In this document: positions 1-6,447 of the stretch, piece by piece | Position numbering within the stretch: position 1 is the stretch's first letter | How the letters are laid out: every line of letters starts with the position of its first letter | From: an uncultured Clostridium sp. | GTDB lineage: Bacteria; Bacillota; Clostridia; Oscillospirales; Acutalibacteraceae | DNA: 7,930 nt | Reading direction: 5' to 3' | Assembly: GCA_900547915.1 (NCBI GenBank) | Contig: URIN01000053.1 | Location: 1-7,930 of the forward strand | The notes under the pieces: model-generated | Told to the model about the DNA's origin: nothing | The model's database searches: none | Seen by the model: only the letters and a program-made list of their open reading frames with translations | Program-made: the position numbers and the translations under genes

Positions 1-12
1 AAAGTGCACTTT
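1..12. repeat. Perfect 12-bp palindrome upstream of the cupin gene
   Basis: AAAGTGCACTTT is its own reverse complement. It sits six bases upstream of a TATAAT box, so it would lie in the spacer between the -35 and -10 elements of the cupin promoter. That position suits an operator for a dimeric regulator, but this is inference from placement only. It is at the very edge of the window, so any extension of the dyad upstream cannot be seen. Confidence 0.5.
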
Positions 13-18
13 AAGATG

Positions 19-24
19 TATAAT
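19..24 (+). promoter_or_regulatory. -10 box of the probable cupin promoter
   Basis: A consensus TATAAT hexamer lies 47 bases upstream of the cupin start codon. With a 17-base spacer the -35 hexamer would fall at or before base 1, so it cannot be checked. A transcript starting near base 31 would have a leader of about 40 bases containing the AAGGAG ribosome binding site. The call rests on the hexamer and its position alone. Confidence 0.5.
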
Positions 25-57
25 ACAGTTAAAGACAACAATTATCTTTTACATATA

Positions 58-63
58 AAGGAG
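58..63 (+). promoter_or_regulatory. Ribosome binding site fixing the GTG start of the cupin gene
   Basis: AAGGAG lies eight bases upstream of a GTG codon. This strong, well-spaced site selects the GTG at 72. The next in-frame Met is about 37 codons in, which would leave a cupin lacking its N-terminal strand region. Confidence 0.8.
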
Positions 64-71
64 ATGTTTTC

Positions 72-500
72 GTGAACGAAAATGAAATCAAAAAGGCTTT
101 AGGCGCGTCTGCTGTATTTGAAACAGGCGATCCAAATGATTCATTCGCACAGTATTTTACTGGACAAAGCTATCTTAAAATGCTTACTACGGACGGTGTT
201 CCCATAGGTAATGTTACGTTTGAACCCGGATGCCGCAACAACTGGCACATACACCACGCTTCCAAAGGCGGCGGACAAATACTTCTAGTTACAGGCGGCA
301 ACGGCTGGTACTGCGAAGAAGGCAAACCTGCAAGGAGCCTTAAACCCGGTGATGTTGTTGTAATACCGGCTAACGTAAAGCACTGGCACGGAGCAAAAAA
401 AGACAGTTGGTTCTCTCACCTTGCTGTTGAGGTGCCAGGAACAGACACGTCAAATGAATGGTGTGAACCTGTAACAGAAGAAGAATACAGCAAACTTTGA
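72..500 (+). CDS. Small single-domain cupin protein, putative metal-binding
   Basis: A 142-residue protein made of one cupin beta-barrel; no signal peptide or membrane segment is visible, so it is probably cytosolic. Cupin motif 1 is at about residues 53-75, with His59-x-His61 and Gln69. Motif 2 is at about 93-107 (PGDVVVIPANVKHWHG), with His104 and His106. Gln replaces the Glu of the classic cupin motif. The HxH...Q...H set and the HWHG signature match the small cupins that include Mn-dependent hydroxynitrile lyase of the Granulicella tundricola type, and proteins annotated as cupins associated with carboxymuconolactone decarboxylase. The spacing from HxH to Gln is longer here because of an inserted His/Gly-rich loop (residues 62-68). 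The substrate is unknown and hydroxynitrile lyase activity is not claimed. The start is GTG, fixed by an AAGGAG site. The gene is transcribed alone, converging on the PTS operon, and ends at a hairpin 20 bases downstream. Confidence 0.85.
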   Translation: MNENEIKKALGASAVFETGDPNDSFAQYFTGQSYLKMLTTDGVPIGNVTFEPGCRNNWHIHHASKGGGQILLVTGGNGWYCEEGKPARSLKPGDVVVIPANVKHWHGAKKDSWFSHLAVEVPGTDTSNEWCEPVTEEEYSKL

Positions 501-520
501 TACACTCATATATGAATAAC

Positions 521-548
521 AAAAGCACAGTCTTTTGACTGTGCTTTT
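521..548. terminator. Bidirectional intrinsic terminator between convergent genes
   Basis: Two perfect 12-base arms (AAAAGCACAGTC and GACTGTGCTTTT) flank a TTTT loop. On the + strand the stem runs into five T residues, so it can stop the cupin transcript. Read on the - strand the 3' arm ends in TTTT followed by GTTATT, so it can also stop the fru-pts operon, whose last stop codon is 13 bases away. Only 61 bases separate the two convergent genes, which suits one shared terminator. Confidence 0.9.
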
Positions 549-561
549 TAATTTTAAGATA

Positions 562-2196
562 TTACTCATGCTCGCAAATAATTTTGCGGGTCTTGAGAAT
601 AGCTGAAGAAGAAACGGAGAACTCGTCAAGCCCCCAATCAATAAGTTTGGGGATCATATTTACATCGGCAGCCGCCTCTCCGCACATACCTACCGGTATG
701 CCTGCCTTTTTGGCGTTTTTAATAACTGCCTCTATGGCGCGGAGCACAGCGGGATTATTTGAATCATAAAGATATGAAACCTCTCTGTTTCCTCTGTCTG
801 CAGCCATAGTATAACCTGTAAGATCATTTGTGCCTATACTGAAGAAATCGGTAACAGCAGCAAGTTCGTCTGAAATAAATACCGCCGCAGGCGTTTCTAT
901 CATAACACCGAGTTTGATGTCCTTTTTATACTGAACGCCTTTAGCTTCCAGCTCTGCCTTGCATTCACCCAGCAACATCTTTGCCCTGAGTACTTCATCA
1001 ACTGTGCACACCATAGGAAGCATGATTTTTATGTTTCCGAAACAAGCGGCACGAAGCAGTGCTTTAAGCTGAGTTTTGAAAAGTTCTGTATTTTTCAGAC
1101 AATAACGGATAGCGCGAAGCCCCATAAACGGGTTATCCTCTTTTTCTATCTGAAGATACTCGATATGCTTGTCACCGCCAACATCAAGTGTGCGGATTAT
1201 AACTTCTTTTCCGCCCATCGCCTTGGCTACAGTACTGTAAGCCTCAAACTGCTCATCTTCAGACGGTGCTTCGGTACGATCCATATAAAGGAACTCTGTA
1301 CGGAAAAGTCCTATGCCCTCTGCGCCGTTCACAACGGCTGAGTGAACATCCTCGGCTTTAGCAATGTTTGCGTAAACTGCCTTGACATCACCGCTTTTAG
1401 TCACGGTTGGTTTATTTATATACTTTTTGAGCAGAAGTCTTTCCTGTTTTTCCTGCTCCTTAAGTTCTGAATAATGCTTTATCTCATCTTCAGACGGAGA
1501 AGCTATAACAACACCCTTTACTGCGTCTACTACAAGGCTGTCTCCCGTGGCAAATACATTATCCGCGTCCTTAACACCGAGAATACACGGTATACCCATC
1601 GCCCTTGCGATAATGGCGCTGTGGGAGGTTACTCCCCCCACCTCGCCTATAATAGCTTCCACATTCTTGGGATCAATTTTAGAAGTCATACTAGGAGTGA
1701 AATCAGACGCTATGAGAACAGAGCCCTTTGGCACCCCGGAAATATCAACTTCTTCTATGCCCAAAAGAATTTTTAAAAGGCTGTTTCTGATATCGTTTAC
1801 ATCGGTGGCACGCTGTTTGGTAAGCTCATCATCCGTTGCTGAAAACATGGCGTAAAACATGGAGCAAACTTCATCAGCAGCTTTTTCCGCAGTCATTGAA
1901 GAAGATGTGATATTCTCTTTCATCTGACCAATCATAAACGGGTCAGCAAGCATAACGAGATGCCCTTCAAGGATTTCTGCGTTTTTTTCTCCCGCCTCTT
2001 TTTTCAGCGATTCTATAAGAGCTTTTGTTTCGGCGGTATAACGGCTTACAGCATCATCAAGGCGCTTGCATTCATTTTCCGGTGTTGTGAAAACAACATC
2101 TGAATAATCCAGCTTTTCATCCTTAATGACTACGGCATTACCTATTCCGTAACCCTCGGAAACCGCCGTGCCTTTGTAAGTTTTAGAAATTCCCAT
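562..2196 (-). CDS. ptsI: PTS Enzyme I (phosphoenolpyruvate-protein phosphotransferase)
   Basis: Cytosolic first enzyme of the sugar phosphotransferase system; it moves phosphate from phosphoenolpyruvate to its own histidine and then to HPr. In the 544-residue product, the N-terminal HPr-binding and swivel domains cover about 1-230. The phosphorylated histidine is His192 in EVGGVTSHSAIIARAMGIP. The C-terminal PEP-binding barrel shows GLFRTEFLYMDR (297-307), RTLDVGGDK (335-343), the IETPAA segment (433-438), TNDLTGY (456-462) and the active-site Cys505 in GMCGE. Usual Enzyme I proteins have about 570-575 residues. This one stops about 39 residues after the active-site Cys, roughly 30 earlier than E. 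coli EI, so the last helical segment is missing. The terminator follows directly, and nothing suggests a frameshift. NDLTGY has Gly where NDLTQY or NDLIQY is usual. The start codon is one base after the ptsH stop (TGA-T-ATG), with only a weak GGA-rich site, so translation is probably coupled to ptsH. It is the last gene of the operon. Confidence 0.95.
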   Translation of the reverse strand: MGISKTYKGTAVSEGYGIGNAVVIKDEKLDYSDVVFTTPENECKRLDDAVSRYTAETKALIESLKKEAGEKNAEILEGHLVMLADPFMIGQMKENITSSSMTAEKAADEVCSMFYAMFSATDDELTKQRATDVNDIRNSLLKILLGIEEVDISGVPKGSVLIASDFTPSMTSKIDPKNVEAIIGEVGGVTSHSAIIARAMGIPCILGVKDADNVFATGDSLVVDAVKGVVIASPSEDEIKHYSELKEQEKQERLLLKKYINKPTVTKSGDVKAVYANIAKAEDVHSAVVNGAEGIGLFRTEFLYMDRTEAPSEDEQFEAYSTVAKAMGGKEVIIRTLDVGGDKHIEYLQIEKEDNPFMGLRAIRYCLKNTELFKTQLKALLRAACFGNIKIMLPMVCTVDEVLRAKMLLGECKAELEAKGVQYKKDIKLGVMIETPAAVFISDELAAVTDFFSIGTNDLTGYTMAADRGNREVSYLYDSNNPAVLRAIEAVIKNAKKAGIPVGMCGEAAADVNMIPKLIDWGLDEFSVSSSAILKTRKIICEHE

Positions 2197-2197
2197 A

Positions 2198-2458
2198 TCA
2201 GTCCATTCCGTTTTCTATCATGGATGCGGCTTTTTCAAGCATTTCAGCTTCATCTTCGCCGCTGCATTTTATTGTTACTTCAGTGCCGTATTTTATGCAC
2301 GCAGCCATTATATTCATAATGCTTTTTCCGTTGATTTCCTTATCACCGGCTTCAAGCGTAATATCTGATTTAAACTTTGACATCTCGCTTACAAAAACAT
2401 TTGCCGGGCGCATATGAAATCCCATTTTATCTACAACTTTAACTGTTTTGCTTACCAT
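2198..2458 (-). CDS. ptsH: HPr phosphocarrier protein of the PTS
   Basis: Small cytosolic phosphocarrier that takes phosphate from Enzyme I and gives it to the EIIA domain of FruA. Its 86 residues are the usual HPr length. The phosphorylated His15 lies in KMGFHMRPAN, a variant of the usual LHARPA signature: Phe replaces Leu, Met replaces Ala, and His and ArgPro are kept. Ser46, in NGKSIMNIM, is the residue phosphorylated by HPr kinase/phosphorylase in Gram-positives, so the regulatory site for catabolite control is retained. Position and length exclude an FPr-type fusion. An excellent GGAGGA site at 2467-2472, eight bases before the ATG, shows it can be translated strongly within the operon. 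It lies 23 bases after fruA and one base before ptsI. Confidence 0.95.
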   Translation of the reverse strand: MVSKTVKVVDKMGFHMRPANVFVSEMSKFKSDITLEAGDKEINGKSIMNIMAACIKYGTEVTIKCSGEDEAEMLEKAASMIENGMD

Positions 2459-2481
2459 TTAATTATTCCTCCGATTATAAA

Positions 2482-4440
2482 TTATTTTGCTGCCGGAACT
2501 TTTTTCTTTTTAAGAAGTGCAAGCATAAGACAGCCTACTATTGAACCTGCTACAAGAGCAACAATATATCCTATTACATTATCTACTACAGGGAATACAA
2601 ATATTCCGCCGTGAGGTGCAGGAAGAGAGCAGTTAAACAGTGCTGAAACAGCGCCTGCTACGCCAGAACCTACTATACATGAAGGAATTACACGAAGCGG
2701 ATCTGCAGCTGCATAAGGAATTGCGCCTTCTGTGATGAAGCAAAGTCCCATTACATAGTTTACAGGGCCGCTCTTGAGTTCATCTTCAGTCCATCTGTTC
2801 TTAAAGAATGTTGTTGCAAGTGCAATTGCGATTGGGGGTACCATACCGCCTATCATAACCGCTGCCATAGTCCAGTCATTTGCTGTTGTGGCATCTGTAA
2901 GCATTGCTGTGCCGAATACATAAGCTGCCTTGTTGAACGGGCCGCCCATATCAATAGCCATCATTGCGGCAAGTACGATTGAAAGAAGGATTCGGCTGCT
3001 TTCACCGAGTGCTGTAAGTCCGTTTGAAAGCGCTGTGTTGAGCAAGCCGATAATCGGGTTGATGAGGCACATAAACAGACCCATAATGAGTGTGCCGAAC
3101 AACGGATAAAGGAATACGGGCTTTATACCGTCCATACTCTTTGGCAGGAAGGAGAACAACTTTTTGAGCAGAAGCATAATAAGACCTGCAACAAAACCTG
3201 CAATAAGAGCTCCAAGGAAACCTGATACAGCTGTATCATCGCCTACAAGGCCTTTGTTGTCAATAAGGCTGCTGAAAGTGTAACCGCTTGAAGCGAATAC
3301 GCCGCCAATAAAGCCGGGAAGCAAGCCCGGACGATCTGCAATTGAGCTTGCGATATAAGCTGAAAGAACAGGAAGCATGAGCGCAAACGCTGCTTTACCT
3401 ATCCAGAATACGATGGCTGCAACCGGGTTTGTAAAACCGAGGTTCGGGCCTGCCGGTGTGCCTGCGATAGTATCGATAAGGAAGCCAAGAGCAATAAGAA
3501 CACCGCCGCCTACTACGAACGGGAGCATATGTGATACACCGTTCATAAGGTGCTTGTAAACTTTTCTGCCAAAGCTTTCCTTTTCCTCGCTGTACTCATC
3601 CGAAGCACCTGCATCGCCCTCGTGATGATATACCGGTATATTGCCGGAAATAACTTTTTCAATGAGTTCATCAGGTTTATTTATTCCCGAAGAAACAGAG
3701 GTTTTGAGAACCTTTTTACCTTCAAAACGCGCCATTTCAACATTTTTATCTGCTGCAACTATAATACCGTCACACTCATCTATTTCTTTTTTGGTGAGTC
3801 TGTTTTTCACACCGCCTGAACCGTCTGTTTCGCACTTGATTGTATAGCCAAGCTTTTCGCCTGCCTTTTCAAGAGCTTCAGCCGCCATATAAGTGTGAGC
3901 TATACCGGTGGGGCAAGCTGTAACAGCAAGAATTCTGTAACCTTCAGGTTTCTTTTCTTCCTCTTTGGGAGCCTCATCAGGATACTTAATAGCTTCCTGT
4001 TTGTTGATTATATCAAGAAATTCTGCCGGAGTTTTTGCTGCTCTGAGCTTTGCGGCAAAATCCGCATCCATAAGCATTACCATAAGGCGTGAAAGAATTT
4101 CAAGATGAACATCGCCGTCTTCAGTTGCGGCTATCATAAATAAAAGGTCTGACGGTTTTCCATCCGGAGCACCGTAATCAACACCGTTAGGAACTGTAAT
4201 TGCTGCAAGCGCCGGAGCTTTTACCGCGCTTGTTTTTGCATGGGGAACCGCGATTCCGTCTCCTATTGCGGTTGTGCCCTGTGCTTCTCTTGCAAGGATA
4301 GCTTCTTTATAAGCGTCCTTGTCTTTAAGGTTTCCGGCTGCTGCGTGTAACCCTATAAGGGCGTTAATCGCATCATCCTTTGTTGAAATGTCCAGCCCTA
4401 AAGTTATAGCTTCAGGCTTAAGCAAATCAATGATTCTCAT
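2482..4440 (-). CDS. fruA: Fructose-specific PTS transporter, EIIABC fusion
   Basis: Membrane permease that imports fructose and releases it as fructose 1-phosphate. The 652 residues hold three domains in A-B-C order. EIIA(Fru) is at about 1-148 with active-site His67 in GDGIAVPHAKT. A charged Glu/Lys linker at about 155-166 leads to EIIB(Fru) at about 168-268, with phosphorylated Cys176 in AVTACPTGIAHTYMA. EIIC is at about 290-652, with several hydrophobic spans (for example 305-325, 341-365, 405-427, 441-470, 523-545, 613-645). EIIC signatures seen are ADRPGLLPGFIGG (368-380), FITEGAIPYAAADP (568-581) and PAPHGGIF (607-614). The protein ends in a Lys-rich tail. Length and order match full-size FruA of Firmicutes. 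The substrate is inferred from the EIIB/EIIC family signatures and the neighbouring fruK; a related 2-O-alpha-mannosyl-glycerate or mannose-type substrate is less likely. GGAGGG lies ten bases upstream of the ATG, and 30 bases separate it from fruK. Confidence 0.94.
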   Translation of the reverse strand: MRIIDLLKPEAITLGLDISTKDDAINALIGLHAAAGNLKDKDAYKEAILAREAQGTTAIGDGIAVPHAKTSAVKAPALAAITVPNGVDYGAPDGKPSDLLFMIAATEDGDVHLEILSRLMVMLMDADFAAKLRAAKTPAEFLDIINKQEAIKYPDEAPKEEEKKPEGYRILAVTACPTGIAHTYMAAEALEKAGEKLGYTIKCETDGSGGVKNRLTKKEIDECDGIIVAADKNVEMARFEGKKVLKTSVSSGINKPDELIEKVISGNIPVYHHEGDAGASDEYSEEKESFGRKVYKHLMNGVSHMLPFVVGGGVLIALGFLIDTIAGTPAGPNLGFTNPVAAIVFWIGKAAFALMLPVLSAYIASSIADRPGLLPGFIGGVFASSGYTFSSLIDNKGLVGDDTAVSGFLGALIAGFVAGLIMLLLKKLFSFLPKSMDGIKPVFLYPLFGTLIMGLFMCLINPIIGLLNTALSNGLTALGESSRILLSIVLAAMMAIDMGGPFNKAAYVFGTAMLTDATTANDWTMAAVMIGGMVPPIAIALATTFFKNRWTEDELKSGPVNYVMGLCFITEGAIPYAAADPLRVIPSCIVGSGVAGAVSALFNCSLPAPHGGIFVFPVVDNVIGYIVALVAGSIVGCLMLALLKKKKVPAAK

Positions 4441-4470
4441 ATATTTTCACCCTCCGTTTAAAATAATAAA

Positions 4471-5373
4471 TTATAACCTGCCAAAGGCATCGTCTATACC
4501 AGCTTTATCTGCGAGGCCGTAACTGAATGCCGTAGCGTTTGAGCAGGCTGAGCCCAGTTTTAAAGCGTAAGCGTAATCACGCTTTTCAATATACCCTGCA
4601 ACAAAGCCGGCTACCATTGAATCTCCGCAGCCTACGGAATTAAGCGGCTTGCCGGGTATAATTCCAATTGTGTGGACGTCTCCGTCCTCCGTTACAAGGG
4701 TTGCACCGTCTTTTCCCCTTGAAACAAGAACGTTCCTTGCACCTTTTTCCTGAAGCAGCTTTGCATATTTTTCAATCTCTGCTTCATTATTTATTTTGAC
4801 CCCAAACAGATCCCCGAGTTCAAAATTGTTTGGTTTTATAAGGAACGGATGATATTTAAGAACATTAAGCAGCAGATCACCGGTTGAATCGACCACCGCT
4901 TCAACACCTGCCTGAGAAGTAACTGACAAGATTTTTTCATATATATCGGATGGAAGTGCTCCCGGCACGCTGCCCGCAAGCACGATAACATCGCCATGTG
5001 TCAGATTTCTTATCTTATCAAAAAGTTTTTCGACCTCTTCCTTCTCAATCGGCGGGCCTACAGCGTTTATATCAAGCTCTGTTTCGGCTTTTATCTTAAC
5101 ATTTATACGCGTCATTCCGCTTTTTAGGCCAATGAAATCGGTATTTATCCCGTCTTCCCTAAGAAGTTCTTCAAGCTTTTCACCTGTAAATCCTGCCTTG
5201 AAGCCGAGCGCCGTATTTTCCATTCCGAGCCTTGAAAGAATAGCGGAAACATTGATTCCTTTACCCCCGTAATAAAGCTCCTCACCGTATGTGCGGTTGA
5301 TATCGTCATATCTGAGTTTTTCAACCTTCATAACATAATCGAGCGCGGGATTAAAGGTTACGGTATAAATCAT
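4471..5373 (-). CDS. fruK: 1-phosphofructokinase (PfkB family)
   Basis: Cytosolic kinase that converts fructose 1-phosphate and ATP to fructose 1,6-bisphosphate, linking FruA to glycolysis. The 300-residue length is usual for the family. PfkB/ribokinase signatures are complete: the N-terminal TFNPALDYV with Asp12, the substrate loop YYGGKGINVSAILSRLG (35-50), AGSVPGALP (133-141), KPNNFELGDLFG (180-191), and the C-terminal anion-hole/catalytic motif NSVGCGDSMVAGF with the probable base Asp251. Tagatose-6-phosphate kinase (LacC) is a close relative, but the fruA neighbour supports FruK. The gene begins 15 bases after the fruR stop, with a G-run (GGGGG, 5381-5385) rather than a canonical AGGAGG as its binding site. 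This could make it weaker or coupled to fruR translation. Confidence 0.93.
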   Translation of the reverse strand: MIYTVTFNPALDYVMKVEKLRYDDINRTYGEELYYGGKGINVSAILSRLGMENTALGFKAGFTGEKLEELLREDGINTDFIGLKSGMTRINVKIKAETELDINAVGPPIEKEEVEKLFDKIRNLTHGDVIVLAGSVPGALPSDIYEKILSVTSQAGVEAVVDSTGDLLLNVLKYHPFLIKPNNFELGDLFGVKINNEAEIEKYAKLLQEKGARNVLVSRGKDGATLVTEDGDVHTIGIIPGKPLNSVGCGDSMVAGFVAGYIEKRDYAYALKLGSACSNATAFSYGLADKAGIDDAFGRL

Positions 5374-5388
5374 ATTATCGCCCCCATA

Positions 5389-6138
5389 TTATTTAAGAAC
5401 TTTTACTACTGTTTTGTTCCTATAGACCTCTTCCGGTTCACTGTCCGTAATTATACAGGCTGTATCAATGGAAGCAAACCGAACTGACGAGATCTTTCCG
5501 AATTTTGAGGAATCAGCAAGAACATATGACACAAAGGCATTTTCCATAGCGGCAGCCTTTACATATGCCTCTTCAGTATCCGGTGTGGTAAAACCGCCGC
5601 TGTCCGAAACTCCGTTTGCGCCAACAAAAGCTTTGGTAAAGTTAAAGCCATGAATACTGCGCGCTGCAAGGAGCCCTACTACTGCCTGCGTTGTCTTTTT
5701 AAGTTTACCGCCCAGAACATATACGTTAAGCCCTTTATCAGCCAGTCGCTTGGCATGCATTATGCCGTTGGTTACGAAACTTGCGGTACATGCAGGATCA
5801 ATATAATCAATCATATAAAGGGTAGTGGTGCCTGCGTCTATATAAACAAAATCATCATCCTGAAGCTGTTTTGCGCAATACTCGGCAATTTTTTTCTTTT
5901 GCTCAATATTTTCCGTTTCCTTTGAGCTTACATCCGCCTCGCGCGCTATAAACTGCCTGTCTGAAAGCGTTGCGCCGCCGTGCACTCTATTAATGTTGCC
6001 CTTTTTTGAAAGTTCTATTAAATCCCGCCTTACGGTTGATTCAGATGCATTAAGTATTTCTGTAAGTTCTGAAACGCTTACCGCGCCTTTTTCCTCAATG
6101 ATCTCTAGGATTTTGTTTTTTCTTTCTTGGTTAAACAT
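5389..6138 (-). CDS. fruR: DeoR/GlpR-family transcriptional repressor of the fru operon
   Basis: DNA-binding regulator, first gene of the operon it most likely controls. The 249-residue length is typical. A winged helix-turn-helix covers about 3-56, with recognition segment NASESTVRRDLIELSKKG (30-47) and RVHGG (51-55). The C-terminal DeoR sensor domain shows YIDAGTTTLYM (99-109), TNGIMHAKRL (123-132), the GG at 143-144, GGFTTPDTEEAYVK (181-194) and LADSSKFGK (207-215). In this family the sensor binds a phosphorylated sugar. Fructose 1-phosphate or fructose 1,6-bisphosphate is the inferred effector, from the fruK-fruA context. The start is ATG behind GGAGG with only a four-base gap, shorter than usual, but the N-terminus MFNQERKNKILEIIEEKG aligns with family starts. 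It is not the LacI-type FruR/Cra of enterobacteria. Confidence 0.9.
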   Translation of the reverse strand: MFNQERKNKILEIIEEKGAVSVSELTEILNASESTVRRDLIELSKKGNINRVHGGATLSDRQFIAREADVSSKETENIEQKKKIAEYCAKQLQDDDFVYIDAGTTTLYMIDYIDPACTASFVTNGIMHAKRLADKGLNVYVLGGKLKKTTQAVVGLLAARSIHGFNFTKAFVGANGVSDSGGFTTPDTEEAYVKAAAMENAFVSYVLADSSKFGKISSVRFASIDTACIITDSEPEEVYRNKTVVKVLK

Positions 6139-6142
6139 ATTT

Positions 6143-6171
6143 CCTCCGGAGGTTTAACAACCTGTTGCAAC
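6143..6171 (-). promoter_or_regulatory. Cluster of dyads in the fruR leader, candidate FruR operator
   Basis: Three small inverted repeats fill the 29 bases around the expected transcript start and leader. GTTGCAAC (6164-6171) is a perfect 8-bp palindrome. On the - strand, AGGTT-GTTA-AACCT (6150-6163) has 5-bp arms. CCTCCGGAGG (6143-6152) is a perfect 10-bp palindrome whose right half is the fruR ribosome binding site. The position just downstream of the -10 box suits an autorepressor operator. Partial masking of the Shine-Dalgarno by the adjacent CCTCC is another possibility. Both roles are inference. Confidence 0.4.
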
Positions 6172-6174
6172 TAA

Positions 6175-6203
6175 ATTTTATCAATCCGTTCATAAATAGT
6201 CAA
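6175..6203 (-). promoter_or_regulatory. Promoter of the fruR-fruK-fruA-ptsH-ptsI operon
   Basis: On the - strand, TTGACT (6198-6203) and TAAAAT (6175-6180) are separated by exactly 17 bases, a close match to the housekeeping sigma consensus. Transcription would start near 6168, giving a leader of about 30 bases before fruR. No second strong promoter is visible in the gaps between the five genes (1-30 bases), so all five are probably one transcript. Confidence 0.8.
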
Positions 6204-6380
6204 CATTAAATCTTCATTTTCGTGCATTTCAACAATCCAGCCTTACTTTTTATGTCTTTTTGCACAATGATCGGCGTATTGTATGACTGATTTTGACCGT
6301 TTTGGAAATTCCGCAATATAATCGTTCACAACAAATTTATAAAAATCAAGAAGAATATTTGAGTAAAAAACAATTTTCAC
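6204..6380. other. AT-rich non-coding stretch upstream of the fru promoter
   Basis: The whole gene-free interval is 6139-6447; this is the part left after the leader dyads, promoter and terminator. No open frame with a ribosome binding site and no RNA gene is visible. On the - strand a TGAACG-ATT-like string at about 6321-6328 resembles TGAACGGATT in the promoter spacer (6183-6192). TTGTTG also occurs twice, at about 6329-6334 and 6232-6237. These could be regulator half-sites, but such short matches are expected by chance in AT-rich DNA. I see no convincing catabolite-responsive (cre) element. Confidence 0.5.
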
Positions 6381-6420
6381 AAAAAAAAAGAATAAAAATG
6401 CGTATGCATCTTTATTCTTT
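6381..6420 (-). terminator. Intrinsic terminator of the nfn-like transcription unit
   Basis: Perfect 10-base arms (AAAGAATAAA at 6387-6396 with TTTATTCTTT at 6411-6420) continue, after one mismatch, into a 4-bp ATGC/GCAT stem closed by a four-base loop. Read on the - strand the hairpin is followed by an unbroken T tract of nine (overlapping the stem end, 6381-6389). It begins 27 bases after the nfnB stop codon. The stem is AT-rich, so less stable than the hairpin at 521-548, but the T tract is strong. It insulates the fru promoter from readthrough. Confidence 0.82.
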
Positions 6421-6447
6421 CCTGTTTAACTATATATAATCTTTTAA

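Noticed and set aside
450..641. 63-codon - strand open frame spanning the terminator
   Set aside because: It crosses the strong hairpin at 521-548 and overlaps the ends of the cupin and ptsI genes. It has no recognisable domain.
1474..1855. Two overlapping + strand open frames of about 100 codons
   Set aside because: Both are antisense to the ptsI active-site region and resemble no family. They overlap each other in different frames, as expected from codon bias shadows.
3550..3847. Two + strand open frames opposite the EIIB domain of fruA
   Set aside because: They are antisense to well-conserved coding sequence, mutually overlapping and without a convincing start signal.
6180..6380. Catabolite-responsive (cre) or Crp-like site upstream of fruR
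   Set aside because: TGAACG-containing strings are present, but none matches the TGWAANCGNTNWCA consensus or a TGTGA-N6-TCACA dyad well enough to call.
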